Shown here in pieces: positions 24,850 through 32,281 of a stretch of DNA of 64,000 nucleotides. Under the pieces are notes generated by a model. That model was given only the letters and a program-made list of their open reading frames with translations. It did not search any database and was not told where the DNA came from. The stretch comes from Acetothermia bacterium UBA7521 (GTDB taxonomy: Bacteria; Bipolaricaulota; Bipolaricaulia; Bipolaricaulales; Bipolaricaulaceae): the NCBI GenBank assembly GCA_002479455.1, contig DLNB01000005.1, forward strand, positions 8,560-72,559, read 5' to 3'. A program made the position numbers and the translations under genes. Positions within the stretch are counted from its first letter, which is position 1; the number at the start of each line of letters is the position of its first letter.

Positions 24850-26060
24850 CCCAACGCCTTCCACACGATGTCGAGCGCCTCCAGGAACAACCCCACTTCG
24901 TCGATCGTGTTGTACACGTGGAACGAGACCCGACATGACGCCGAAATCCCCAACTTTCGGTGGAGGGGCTGGGCGCAGTGGTGCCCACCGCGGATCGCGA
25001 TCCCCTCCTGGTCGAGGAGGGTCGCGACGTCGTGGGGGTGGATCCCGGCGAGGGAGAACGAGACGAGCGCTCCTCGCGCCGCTGGATCGCGCGGCCCGTG
25101 TACCGTCACGTAGGGCCGAGAGAGGAGTCCGTCCAGGGCGAGGGCCGTCAACTCCTGCCCGTGCCGGCGGACCTCCTCCATCCCGATCGCCTGCATGTAG
25201 TCCACCGCCGCCCCGAGGCCCACCGCCTGAGCGATCGGCGGGGTCCCGCCTTCGAACCGAGCCGGCGGGTCGTCCCACGTCGCCCGGTCCAGCCATACCT
25301 CGCGCACCATCTCCCCGCCGACGACGAAGGGGGGGAGTTGCAGCAGGAGCTCTCGTTGTCCCCACAAGACGCCGATCCCGGTCGGGCCGAGCATCTTGTG
25401 CCCGGAGAACGCGACGAGGTCCGCCCCCAGCTCCCGCACGTCCACCGGCATGTGGGGCACGGATTGGGCGGCATCCGCCACCACGATCGCCCCGACCTGA
25501 TGAGCCTCAGCAGCGATTTCTGGAACCGGGTTCACCGTTCCCAGGACGTTCGAGACGTGCACCAGGGTCATAACCTTCGTCTGTGGGGAGAGCTTTCTCC
25601 GCAGGTCGTCCCGATCCAGTTCTCCGGCCGGAGTCACGGCCACTGGGCAGAGGCGCGCGCCCCGTCGGCGCGCCGTCTCCTGCCACGGGAGGAGGTTCGC
25701 GTGGTGCTCCATCTCTGTGACGAGGATCTCGTCGCCCGGGCCGACCCGCGTCTCGCCCAGGGCCCACGCGGCGAGGTTGAGGGCCTCCGTCGTGCCCCTT
25801 GTGAACACGATCTCCTCCGGTCTCGCTCCGATGAGGGACGCGACCGCGGTCCGCGCTCCCTCGTAGCAGTCGGTGGCCTCCGCGGCGAGTTCGTACACGC
25901 CGCGCCGCACGTTGGCGTACGACTCCCGGTAGAAGCGGGCCTCTGCCTCGATCACCGCGGTCGGCTTCATGCTCGTGGCGGCGGAGTCGAGGTACACGAG
26001 GGGCTTTCCGTGCACCGTGCGCTGGAGGATCGGGAAGCCGTCGCGAACGTGCTCATCCAT
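24846..26060 (-). CDS. sufS: SufS-type cysteine desulfurase
   Basis: A 404-residue PLP enzyme that removes sulfur from cysteine for Fe-S cluster assembly. Seen: YLDSAATSMKPTAVIEA at the N-terminus, FTRGTTEALNLAAW, EMEHHANLLPWQ with the PLP-stacking His, VADAAQSVPHMPVDV, the Schiff-base Lys in AFSGHKMLGPTGIG, and the mobile-loop Cys in GGHHCAQPLHRKLG. Group II (SufS/CsdA) layout and length. Start ATG 26060 shares one base with the sufB stop (TGATG). SufU is encoded immediately after it. Confidence 0.95.
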   Translation of the reverse strand: MDEHVRDGFPILQRTVHGKPLVYLDSAATSMKPTAVIEAEARFYRESYANVRRGVYELAAEATDCYEGARTAVASLIGARPEEIVFTRGTTEALNLAAWALGETRVGPGDEILVTEMEHHANLLPWQETARRRGARLCPVAVTPAGELDRDDLRRKLSPQTKVMTLVHVSNVLGTVNPVPEIAAEAHQVGAIVVADAAQSVPHMPVDVRELGADLVAFSGHKMLGPTGIGVLWGQRELLLQLPPFVVGGEMVREVWLDRATWDDPPARFEGGTPPIAQAVGLGAAVDYMQAIGMEEVRRHGQELTALALDGLLSRPYVTVHGPRDPAARGALVSFSLAGIHPHDVATLLDQEGIAIRGGHHCAQPLHRKLGISASCRVSFHVYNTIDEVGLFLEALDIVWKALG

Positions 26061-27394
26061 CAGCCGATCGCCTTCTCGAAGCTCATCTCGAGGAGCCCCT
26101 TGAGCTCGATCGAGTACTCGAGCGGGATCTCCTTGAGGATTGGGGACACGAACCCGTTCACGATGAGGCTCATCGCCTGGGCTTGCGACAGCCCGCGGCT
26201 CATCAGGTAGAACAGCTGGTCCTGGGACACCCGCCCCACCGTGGCCTCGTGCCCGAGCTCGACGTCGTCGGTTTCCGCGTTGAGGATGGGGATCGTCTCT
26301 GTCTTCGCGTCTGGGGTGAGGAGGAGGGTCGAGCACTCGACGTGGGCCTTGGATCCTTTGGCGTGGGGGAACACGTGGACCGTGCCGCGGAACACGGACC
26401 GGCCGCTTCCCTGAACCACGGACCGGGAGACGAGCCGCGACGTGGTGTCCGGCGCGCGGTGCAGCGCCCGCGCCCCGCTGTCGAGCCACATCCCGTCCTG
26501 GGAGAACGTGAATGAGAGGTTTTCCGTGCGCGCTCCAGGTCCGAGGAGGACCGTGGTGGGGTAGAGCATCGTCACCTTGCTCCCCAGGGATCCGGACACC
26601 CAGTCCACCGTTGCCCCGGCATGAGCGAGCGCCCGCTTGTTGTTCAGGTTGTACACGTTCTTCGACCAGTTCTGGACGGTAGTGAACCGGACCTTGGCCC
26701 CGTCCTTGGCGAAGATCTCCACCATCCCCGAGTGGAGGGCGGACCGCGCGAACCGCGGCGCAGAGCATCCCTCGATGTAGTGCACCGACGACCCGGGCTC
26801 GGCGACGATGAGGGTGTGCTCGAACTGGCCGACGGCCTCGGTCTGCATCCGGTAGTAGGCTTGGAGCGGCACGCTCACCTCGACCCCCGGTGGAACCCAG
26901 ATGAACGTGCCCCCGCTCCACACCGCGCCGTGGAGGGCGGCGAACTTGTTGTCCTCAGCGGGGATCGCTTTCATGAAGTAGTCCCGAATCCACGGGTGCT
27001 CGCGGACGGCCGTGTCCATGCTCGCGAAGATGACCCCCTGGGCGCGGACCTCGTCGAGCAGGGACCGGTACACAACCTCCGAGTCCACTTGCGCTCCCAG
27101 CCCAGCGAGGGCCTTCTGTTCGGCCTCCGGAAGCCGTAGCGCGTTGAATGTGCGGCGCAGCTCGTCGGGGAGGTCCTCCCACCGCTTGACGGGGTCCACC
27201 GGCCGCGCGTAGTAGGAAAGGTCTGAGAAGTCGAGTTCAGATAGGTTCGGCCCGAACCGGGGCAGGGGCGCTTTCTCGAACATGGCAAAGCACCGTTCGC
27301 GATGGGCTCGCATCCAGGCCGGCTCGCCCTTTTCTACCGACAGCGCCTCGACGAACTCCCGGGTCAGGGTGCGCGGGGTTCTTTGGGTCGTCAT
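26060..27394 (-). CDS. sufB: Fe-S cluster assembly protein SufB
   Basis: A 444-residue SufB: RPVDPVKRWEDLPDELRRTF, GVIFASMDTAVREHP, WSGGTFIWVPPGVEVSVPLQ, HYIEGCSAP, then the beta-helix core and a C-terminal helical part with GHEATVGRVSQDQLFYLMSR. The HVECSTLLL segment and the QLFYLMSRG form match the Gram-positive/archaeal-like SufB more than the E. coli form. SufB forms the scaffold with the SufC ATPase. Only one SufB/SufD-type protein is encoded here, so a SufB2C2 arrangement is implied unless a sufD lies elsewhere. ATGA overlap with sufC. Confidence 0.93.
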   Translation of the reverse strand: MTTQRTPRTLTREFVEALSVEKGEPAWMRAHRERCFAMFEKAPLPRFGPNLSELDFSDLSYYARPVDPVKRWEDLPDELRRTFNALRLPEAEQKALAGLGAQVDSEVVYRSLLDEVRAQGVIFASMDTAVREHPWIRDYFMKAIPAEDNKFAALHGAVWSGGTFIWVPPGVEVSVPLQAYYRMQTEAVGQFEHTLIVAEPGSSVHYIEGCSAPRFARSALHSGMVEIFAKDGAKVRFTTVQNWSKNVYNLNNKRALAHAGATVDWVSGSLGSKVTMLYPTTVLLGPGARTENLSFTFSQDGMWLDSGARALHRAPDTTSRLVSRSVVQGSGRSVFRGTVHVFPHAKGSKAHVECSTLLLTPDAKTETIPILNAETDDVELGHEATVGRVSQDQLFYLMSRGLSQAQAMSLIVNGFVSPILKEIPLEYSIELKGLLEMSFEKAIG

Positions 27395-28113
27395 CCGCGC
27401 ACCACCTCGAACCCCTGTTCTCCGATGCGGTGGGCGAGTTCAGGGCCTCCGTGCTCGACAATGCGTCCGCCGTCGAGAACGAACACGTCAGAGAGCGGTA
27501 CATGCTCCAAGATCCGTGGGTAGTGGGTGATGATGAGCACCGCTGCTCCACTCTCGGCGAGGGCGCGGATCGCGCCGGCGATCAACCGCAACGCGTCCAC
27601 ATCCACCCCTGAATCGGGCTCGTCGAGGAGGGCGACCTTTGGTTTGAGGAGGTACAGCTGGAGGAGCTCGGACCGCTTCTTCTCTCCCCCGGAGAACCCG
27701 ACGTTCAACTCGCGGCCGTCGAACGCCTCCATTCGCAGTTGGCTGATCGCCTGGGGGTAGCTCTTGTGGAATTCGCAGAACCCCTGGCCCCGTTCTGCAC
27801 AGGCAAGGCGGAGGAACTCCCGCAAGGAAACGCCCTCGATCTCGGGCGGATACTGGAATGCGAGGAACAGCCCCTTGCGGGCCCGCTCGAACGGGGGCAG
27901 TGACAGGAGCTCTTCTTCATCCAAGGACGCCCGCCCTCGGGTAACCTCGTACCCCGGACCACCGGCGAGGCTAAGGGCAAGGGTGGACTTCCCCGACCCG
28001 TTGGGACCCATCAACGCGTGGACCCGGCCAGGATTCAGGGCAAGGTTGACCCCGCGCAGGATCGGCTCTCTGCCGACAGAGACGTGAAGATCCTCTACGA
28101 CCAGAACTGGCAT
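27391..28113 (-). CDS. sufC: SufC ATPase of Fe-S cluster assembly
   Basis: A 240-residue ABC-type ATPase lacking any transporter partner. Walker A GPNGSGKSTLALSLAG, family-typical YPPEIEGVSLREFLRLA and CEFHKSYPQ region, signature FSGGEKKRSELLQL and Walker B ALLDEPDSGVDVDAL identify SufC rather than a transporter ATPase. It works with SufB to build clusters. Start taken at ATG 28113 (MPVLVVEDL); the upstream in-frame stretch is not SufC-like. It follows tdk by 124 bases on the same strand, so a shared transcript is possible. Confidence 0.95.
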   Translation of the reverse strand: MPVLVVEDLHVSVGREPILRGVNLALNPGRVHALMGPNGSGKSTLALSLAGGPGYEVTRGRASLDEEELLSLPPFERARKGLFLAFQYPPEIEGVSLREFLRLACAERGQGFCEFHKSYPQAISQLRMEAFDGRELNVGFSGGEKKRSELLQLYLLKPKVALLDEPDSGVDVDALRLIAGAIRALAESGAAVLIITHYPRILEHVPLSDVFVLDGGRIVEHGGPELAHRIGEQGFEVVRG

Positions 28114-28237
28114 ACGGAGAACGAGGCTACCTCCCCCGCAAGCGGCCCGCAACACGACCGCCGCAAGTTCCCCCGACAAGGCATACGCGAGGTGAAGGGA
28201 AAGGTTCGCCGCGGACGGTTGTCCATACCAACAGGGC

Positions 28238-28840
28238 TCAGGTCATCGCGCGGTCCGCTTGCAGGGCTGGGGAGGAGAAGTGGGCTCGGCAGCGCGGCTC
28301 GTAGCTCTCCAGTCCCCCGATCAAAACTTCCGGACCTCCTACCACAGGCTTCCCATCCACCATCCGCTGGGATCGGGTAGCCGGCTCGCCGCACACGGTG
28401 CACACGGCCGACAGCTTGACCGTCTCGTCCGCAAGCGCCAGCAGTCCGGGCATCGGCCCGAACGGCTCGCCGCGGAAGTTCAAATCGAGGCCAGCAACGA
28501 TGACCCGCTTCCCGATGGACACCAGCCGTTCGCAGAGATCTGGAAACGCTGGGCCGAAGAAGTTGGCCTCGTCGAACGCGAACACGTCGGCGACGGGTGA
28601 CGGGTGACCTGTGAGGAGCTGGGAGAACTCGGGCCAAGAGATGTCGGTGGGCAGCCGGCGGCAGGGCAGCGACCGACCGTAGTGGGTGACCACCTCTTCC
28701 ACCGCGTACCGGGTGTCGAGCTCGGGTTTGAACAGAAGGACCTCCTTCTTGGCGATCCGCGCCCGCTCCACGCGGCGCAGAAGCTCCTCCGTCTTCCCCG
28801 AGAACATGCACCCCGTGACCGCCTCCAGCCGCCCCGCCAT
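28238..28840 (-). CDS. tdk: Thymidine kinase (type II)
   Basis: A 200-residue deoxynucleoside kinase that phosphorylates imported thymidine with ATP. P-loop GCMFSGKTEELLRR, the Walker B-like ADVFAFDEANFFG, the catalytic region IVAGLDLNFRGEPFG and the zinc-lasso CTVCGEPATRSQRM...GLESYEPRCRAHF are intact; the zinc site is CxxC plus C and H. Start at ATG 28840 gives the usual short N-terminus. It is divergent from an ABC importer operon that ends in a secreted nuclease-phosphatase, a setting that fits nucleoside salvage. It may be the first gene of the suf transcript. Confidence 0.94.
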   Translation of the reverse strand: MAGRLEAVTGCMFSGKTEELLRRVERARIAKKEVLLFKPELDTRYAVEEVVTHYGRSLPCRRLPTDISWPEFSQLLTGHPSPVADVFAFDEANFFGPAFPDLCERLVSIGKRVIVAGLDLNFRGEPFGPMPGLLALADETVKLSAVCTVCGEPATRSQRMVDGKPVVGGPEVLIGGLESYEPRCRAHFSSPALQADRAMT

Positions 28841-28849
28841 GACCCGCGG

Positions 28850-28878
28850 ATCGTAGCCCACGCACCGGCTGTGGCCAA
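28850..28878 (-). promoter_or_regulatory. Possible promoter for tdk
   Basis: On the minus strand TTGGCC, a 17-base spacer and TACGAT. Transcription would begin about three bases before the tdk ATG, so the message would be nearly leaderless; tdk has no clear Shine-Dalgarno. Weak match, GC-rich context. Confidence 0.3.
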
Positions 28879-28922
28879 GGTTGTGCCCTCCCGAAGGGGG
28901 TAGTACATTAGCCCTGTCCAGC

Positions 28923-29783
28923 ATGCAACGGTACCGGGTGAGAGCGGACGCCTATCTCCTCCGGCGGGGCGCGGGGCTCCTCGTGGTGTACGCGCTGCTG
29001 CTGGTCGTTGCGGTGATCATGGCGATGCCGCTGTTGTGGATGCTCAGCACGTCGCTCAAGGACCTTGTTCAAGCCCTTCGTGTACCCACCCCTGCGAACT
29101 GGATCCCCAACCCCGCCTTCTGGGACAACTTTCCGACCGCATGGAACGCGGCTCCGTTCGCGATCTACTTCTGGAACTCGTTTTTCCTTGCCGTGACTAC
29201 CACCGTGGGGGACGTGATCACGAGCATCCCCGCCGCCTACGTCCTGGCGAAGATGAAGTTTCTCGGCCGAGGCTTTCTGCTGGGGCTTCTCCTGGGAACG
29301 CTGATGATCCCCGGCCAGATGTTGCTGGTGCCGAGCTTCATCCTCATCAACCGCCTGGGCTGGTACAACACGTACTGGGCGCTCATCATCCCCTGGACCG
29401 CGGGGGTGTTCGGGATCTTTCTCCTCCGCCAATTCTTCAAGACGATTCCCGATGAGCTGTGGGACTCGGCCCGGATCGACGGGTGCCATCGGCTGCGCTA
29501 CATCTTCCAGATCGCTGTGCCGCTGGTCCGCCCCGGGATCGCCACCGTGGCCCTGTTCAAGTTCGTGGGCTCGTGGAACGCGTTCCTGTGGGTGATCATC
29601 ATGACCGATAAGGTGGGGTTGCGGACCGTACCCGTGGGACTAAGGTTCTTCATGATGGACATCGGCACGGATTACCCACGGCTGATGGCAGCGGCGACGA
29701 TGGCCATCGTTCCCGTCCTCATCTTGTTCGTGTTCGCCCAACGGCAGTTCATCCAGGGGATCGCCCGCACGGGGATCAAGTGA
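28923..29783 (+). CDS. ABC importer permease, MalG/UgpE type
   Basis: A 286-residue inner-membrane subunit of a CUT1-type (carbohydrate) ABC importer. Six helices are visible, the first LLVVYALLLVVAVIMAMPLL; the cytoplasmic EAA loop reads PDELWDSARIDGCHRLRYIF, where the ATPase docks. It ends in the usual FVFAQRQFIQGIARTGIK. Start at ATG 28923 lacks a good ribosome-binding site, so it could be nearly leaderless. It precedes the binding protein and the second permease, an order (G-type, binding protein, F-type) that is the reverse of the common one. No ATPase gene is present in the locus; one encoded elsewhere must be shared. Confidence 0.88.
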   Translation: MQRYRVRADAYLLRRGAGLLVVYALLLVVAVIMAMPLLWMLSTSLKDLVQALRVPTPANWIPNPAFWDNFPTAWNAAPFAIYFWNSFFLAVTTTVGDVITSIPAAYVLAKMKFLGRGFLLGLLLGTLMIPGQMLLVPSFILINRLGWYNTYWALIIPWTAGVFGIFLLRQFFKTIPDELWDSARIDGCHRLRYIFQIAVPLVRPGIATVALFKFVGSWNAFLWVIIMTDKVGLRTVPVGLRFFMMDIGTDYPRLMAAATMAIVPVLILFVFAQRQFIQGIARTGIK

Positions 29784-29866
29784 GAGGGAGGTGAAAACGG
29801 GGAGAGACGGAAGAATCTCAGGAGAAAACACGAGAGGCGTTTGGACAACCTACGGAGGTGGGTGAG

Positions 29867-31057
29867 ATGCGACGAGTTGCGATAATAGCGTTGGTATGTG
29901 CGTTGGGAGTAGGGGCCCTCGGTCAGGTGACGATCAGTTTCTGGCACGCGATGGGCGGCGTTCTGGGCACGACGTTGACCGAGCTCATCCAGAAGTTCCA
30001 CGACGAGAACCCGGGGATCACGGTGGACCTGATCCACCAGGGAAGCTACAGCGCCCTCCAGCAGAAGCTCATTGCGGCGGTGGCGGCAGGCGAGCCTCCA
30101 ACCCTCGCCCAGCAGTACGAGAACTGGACCACGCTGTGGCTGGACGCTCTGGTGGACCTCGACCTGTTCCTCCCGGAGGAGACGCTGGGCAGCTTCCTCC
30201 CGCAGTTCGATCAACTGTTTGAGGGACGGATGGTGACGGTGCCGTTCAACAAATCGATCCTCGTGCTCTACTACCGGCCGGACCTCGTTCCCAACCCGCC
30301 GACGACGTGGGCGGAATTCGAGACCTACGTCACCGCGATCGGAAAGGATGCGGCGAAGGGCGTGTACGGGACGGCATTCCGTCCCCCGAACCCCGAGATC
30401 TTCCTGACCCTCCTCACCCAGGCCGGCGGTTCCATCCTGTCCGAGGACTGGTCGGAGGTCACGATCAACAACGCGACCGGCCTTGAGGCCGCGGAGTTCG
30501 CGGCACGATTGGCCAAGTTCGCCCTGGTTGACAGCGCCTACACTTCGGATGCGATCCAGAAGGGGATCGCGATCGGGATGTTCATCGACACCTCGGCGGG
30601 CTACACCTACAACATGAACGCCGCCAAGACCGCGGGGGTTCCACTGGCGGTAGCTCCTCTGCCCTGCCACGTGAACTGTGCGTCGATGATCCAGGGGACA
30701 AACCTCGCCGTGTACGCGCCGAAACAGACCCGGGCGCAGATCGAGGCGGCAGCCAAGGTCATCGCGTTCCTGCTGCGCGAGGACAACACCGCCTACTGGG
30801 CTCAGAAGACGGGGTACCTCCCGGTAACGAAGACGGCGATCTACGGCGAGGCGTGGCAGACGTACATCGCCGGCAAGCCTGAGCAGAAGGCAATGACGGA
30901 GCAGCTGATCGCCGGTGGGTTCGGCCAACTTCTCCATCCGAGGTACATGGACATGCGCAGCCTGCTCATCACCTACTGGGAGCTCCTCCTGAAGGGGGAG
31001 GATACCCCGAAGGCGATCATGGACGCACTCGCTGCGGAGATCGACGCCATCAAGTAG
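29867..31057 (+). CDS. ABC importer solute-binding protein, family 1 (UgpB/MalE-like)
   Basis: A 396-residue exported binding protein. Residues 1-18 are a signal peptide (RRVAIIALVCALGVGALGQ) without a lipobox cysteine. The mature start VTISFWHAMGG and LTELIQKFHDENPGI are typical of family 1, near UgpB; VPFNKSILVLYYRPDLVP is the usual hinge segment. GGAGGTG six bases before ATG 29867 fixes the start. It captures the solute for the two flanking permeases. Ligand unknown: glycerol phosphates, oligosaccharides or, given the neighbours, nucleoside-derived compounds. Confidence 0.9.
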   Translation: MRRVAIIALVCALGVGALGQVTISFWHAMGGVLGTTLTELIQKFHDENPGITVDLIHQGSYSALQQKLIAAVAAGEPPTLAQQYENWTTLWLDALVDLDLFLPEETLGSFLPQFDQLFEGRMVTVPFNKSILVLYYRPDLVPNPPTTWAEFETYVTAIGKDAAKGVYGTAFRPPNPEIFLTLLTQAGGSILSEDWSEVTINNATGLEAAEFAARLAKFALVDSAYTSDAIQKGIAIGMFIDTSAGYTYNMNAAKTAGVPLAVAPLPCHVNCASMIQGTNLAVYAPKQTRAQIEAAAKVIAFLLREDNTAYWAQKTGYLPVTKTAIYGEAWQTYIAGKPEQKAMTEQLIAGGFGQLLHPRYMDMRSLLITYWELLLKGEDTPKAIMDALAAEIDAIK

Positions 31058-31067
31058 GAGGCGGAAC

Positions 31068-31099
31068 GAGCGGGGGAGGGAGGTCACCCTCCCCCGCTC
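31068..31099 (+). terminator. Intergenic 13-bp hairpin between binding protein and permease genes
   Basis: Perfect stem GAGCGGGGGAGGG / CCCTCCCCCGCTC with loop AGGTCA, followed by TCCTCT, a weak U-tract. It ends six bases before the next ATG and contains the only Shine-Dalgarno-like GGGAGG. It may act as partial terminator or 3' stabiliser, giving more binding protein than permease. Confidence 0.65.
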
Positions 31100-31105
31100 T
31101 CCTCT

Positions 31106-32272
31106 ATGAAGCTGCCTACGCTGCGGCAAGGCCGGCGGTTCTGGTGGGACACGCTGGAGGCGTACGTCTACCTCCTTCCCACCCTCGCTGTGCTGGGGCT
31201 GTTCACGTTCTACCCGTTTGTCAACGCGTTCATCTACAGCGTGTACGACATCCGCACGCGAACAGTGGCCGGCTCGGTCGTGCACGCCACAACGGACAGC
31301 ACGACATGGGCAACAACCCTCGCCCGCGGCCGCATCCCGGAGGAGCTTGCGGATGCTTTGCTCAAGCGCGGGGTAGCCCGAGACGACCTCTGGGTACGTC
31401 TGCGTCAGGCCGATCGCTGGGTGATCAAGGACGAGGCATCAGCGCAGGAGTACATCATCGTCCGTGAGGGGGAGGAGATCCGTGTGCACCTAGCCACCAC
31501 GGGCTGGGCGATGGAGTCCGTGGGCTGGGACAACTTCGCCCGGGTGTTCCGCGACCCGGACTTTGCTAAAGCCCTCCTCAACACGACGATCTACGTAGCG
31601 GTAAGCGTTCCGACGACCCTGCTCCTGGCCCTTCTTCTGGCCACGCTGCTCAACCAAGCGGTGCGCGGGAAGGCGCTGTTCCGGCTGGCGAGCTTCCTCC
31701 CCTACATCACCCCCATCGTGGCCATCACCATGGTCTGGGCGTGGATCTATGATCGGAATTACGGTCTCCTCAACTACTTCCTGGGCACAGTCGCCGGGTG
31801 GTTCGGTGCGGAGTTCAACCTCATCAACTGGCTCAACGACCCGCGGTGGACGAAGCCCGCTCTGATCATCATGAGCGTGTGGCGGTTCATGGGGTACCAG
31901 GCCCTGATTCTGCTCGCCGGGATGCAGGGGATCGACCGCGAGTACTACGAGGCGGCGCGGGTGGACGGAGCCGGCCCCCTTGCAGTGTGGCGGAAGATCA
32001 CTGTCCCCATGGTTACCCCACAGATGTTCTTCCTCTTGATCATCTCCCTTATCGGTTCGTTCAAGATCTTCGAGGAGGTGCTCATCCTCCTTCAAGGACC
32101 TGGCCCCCAGAAATCGGCCTTGACCGTCGTGTACTACGTGTTCACCAAGGCGTTCGACTCCGGGCACTACGGACTCGCTTCCGCCGCCTCGGTGATCTTG
32201 TTCGCCGTCATCTTCGCCTTGTCGCTGTTCCAGCTCACTGTGGTTCAGAAACGGGTGCATTACGAACGCTAA
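31106..32272 (+). CDS. ABC importer permease, MalF/UgpA type, with extra periplasmic insert
   Basis: A 388-residue permease paired with the MalG-like subunit. Helix 1 is VYLLPTLAVLGLFTFYPFV; the EAA loop is EYYEAARVDGAGPLAVWRKI. Compared with about 290-300 residues for UgpA-type proteins it has an insert of about 85 residues between helix 1 and helix 2 (about residues 48-135, charged, with ARGRIPEELADALLKRG and EYIIVREGEEIRVHLATTG), which would lie outside the membrane, similar in place to the MalF P2 domain. This could contact the binding protein. Translation start is poorly supported: the upstream hairpin covers the only ribosome-binding-like site. The nuclease-phosphatase gene starts 9 bases after its stop. 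Confidence 0.88.
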   Translation: MKLPTLRQGRRFWWDTLEAYVYLLPTLAVLGLFTFYPFVNAFIYSVYDIRTRTVAGSVVHATTDSTTWATTLARGRIPEELADALLKRGVARDDLWVRLRQADRWVIKDEASAQEYIIVREGEEIRVHLATTGWAMESVGWDNFARVFRDPDFAKALLNTTIYVAVSVPTTLLLALLLATLLNQAVRGKALFRLASFLPYITPIVAITMVWAWIYDRNYGLLNYFLGTVAGWFGAEFNLINWLNDPRWTKPALIIMSVWRFMGYQALILLAGMQGIDREYYEAARVDGAGPLAVWRKITVPMVTPQMFFLLIISLIGSFKIFEEVLILLQGPGPQKSALTVVYYVFTKAFDSGHYGLASAASVILFAVIFALSLFQLTVVQKRVHYER

Positions 32273-32281
32273 GGGGGGGCC

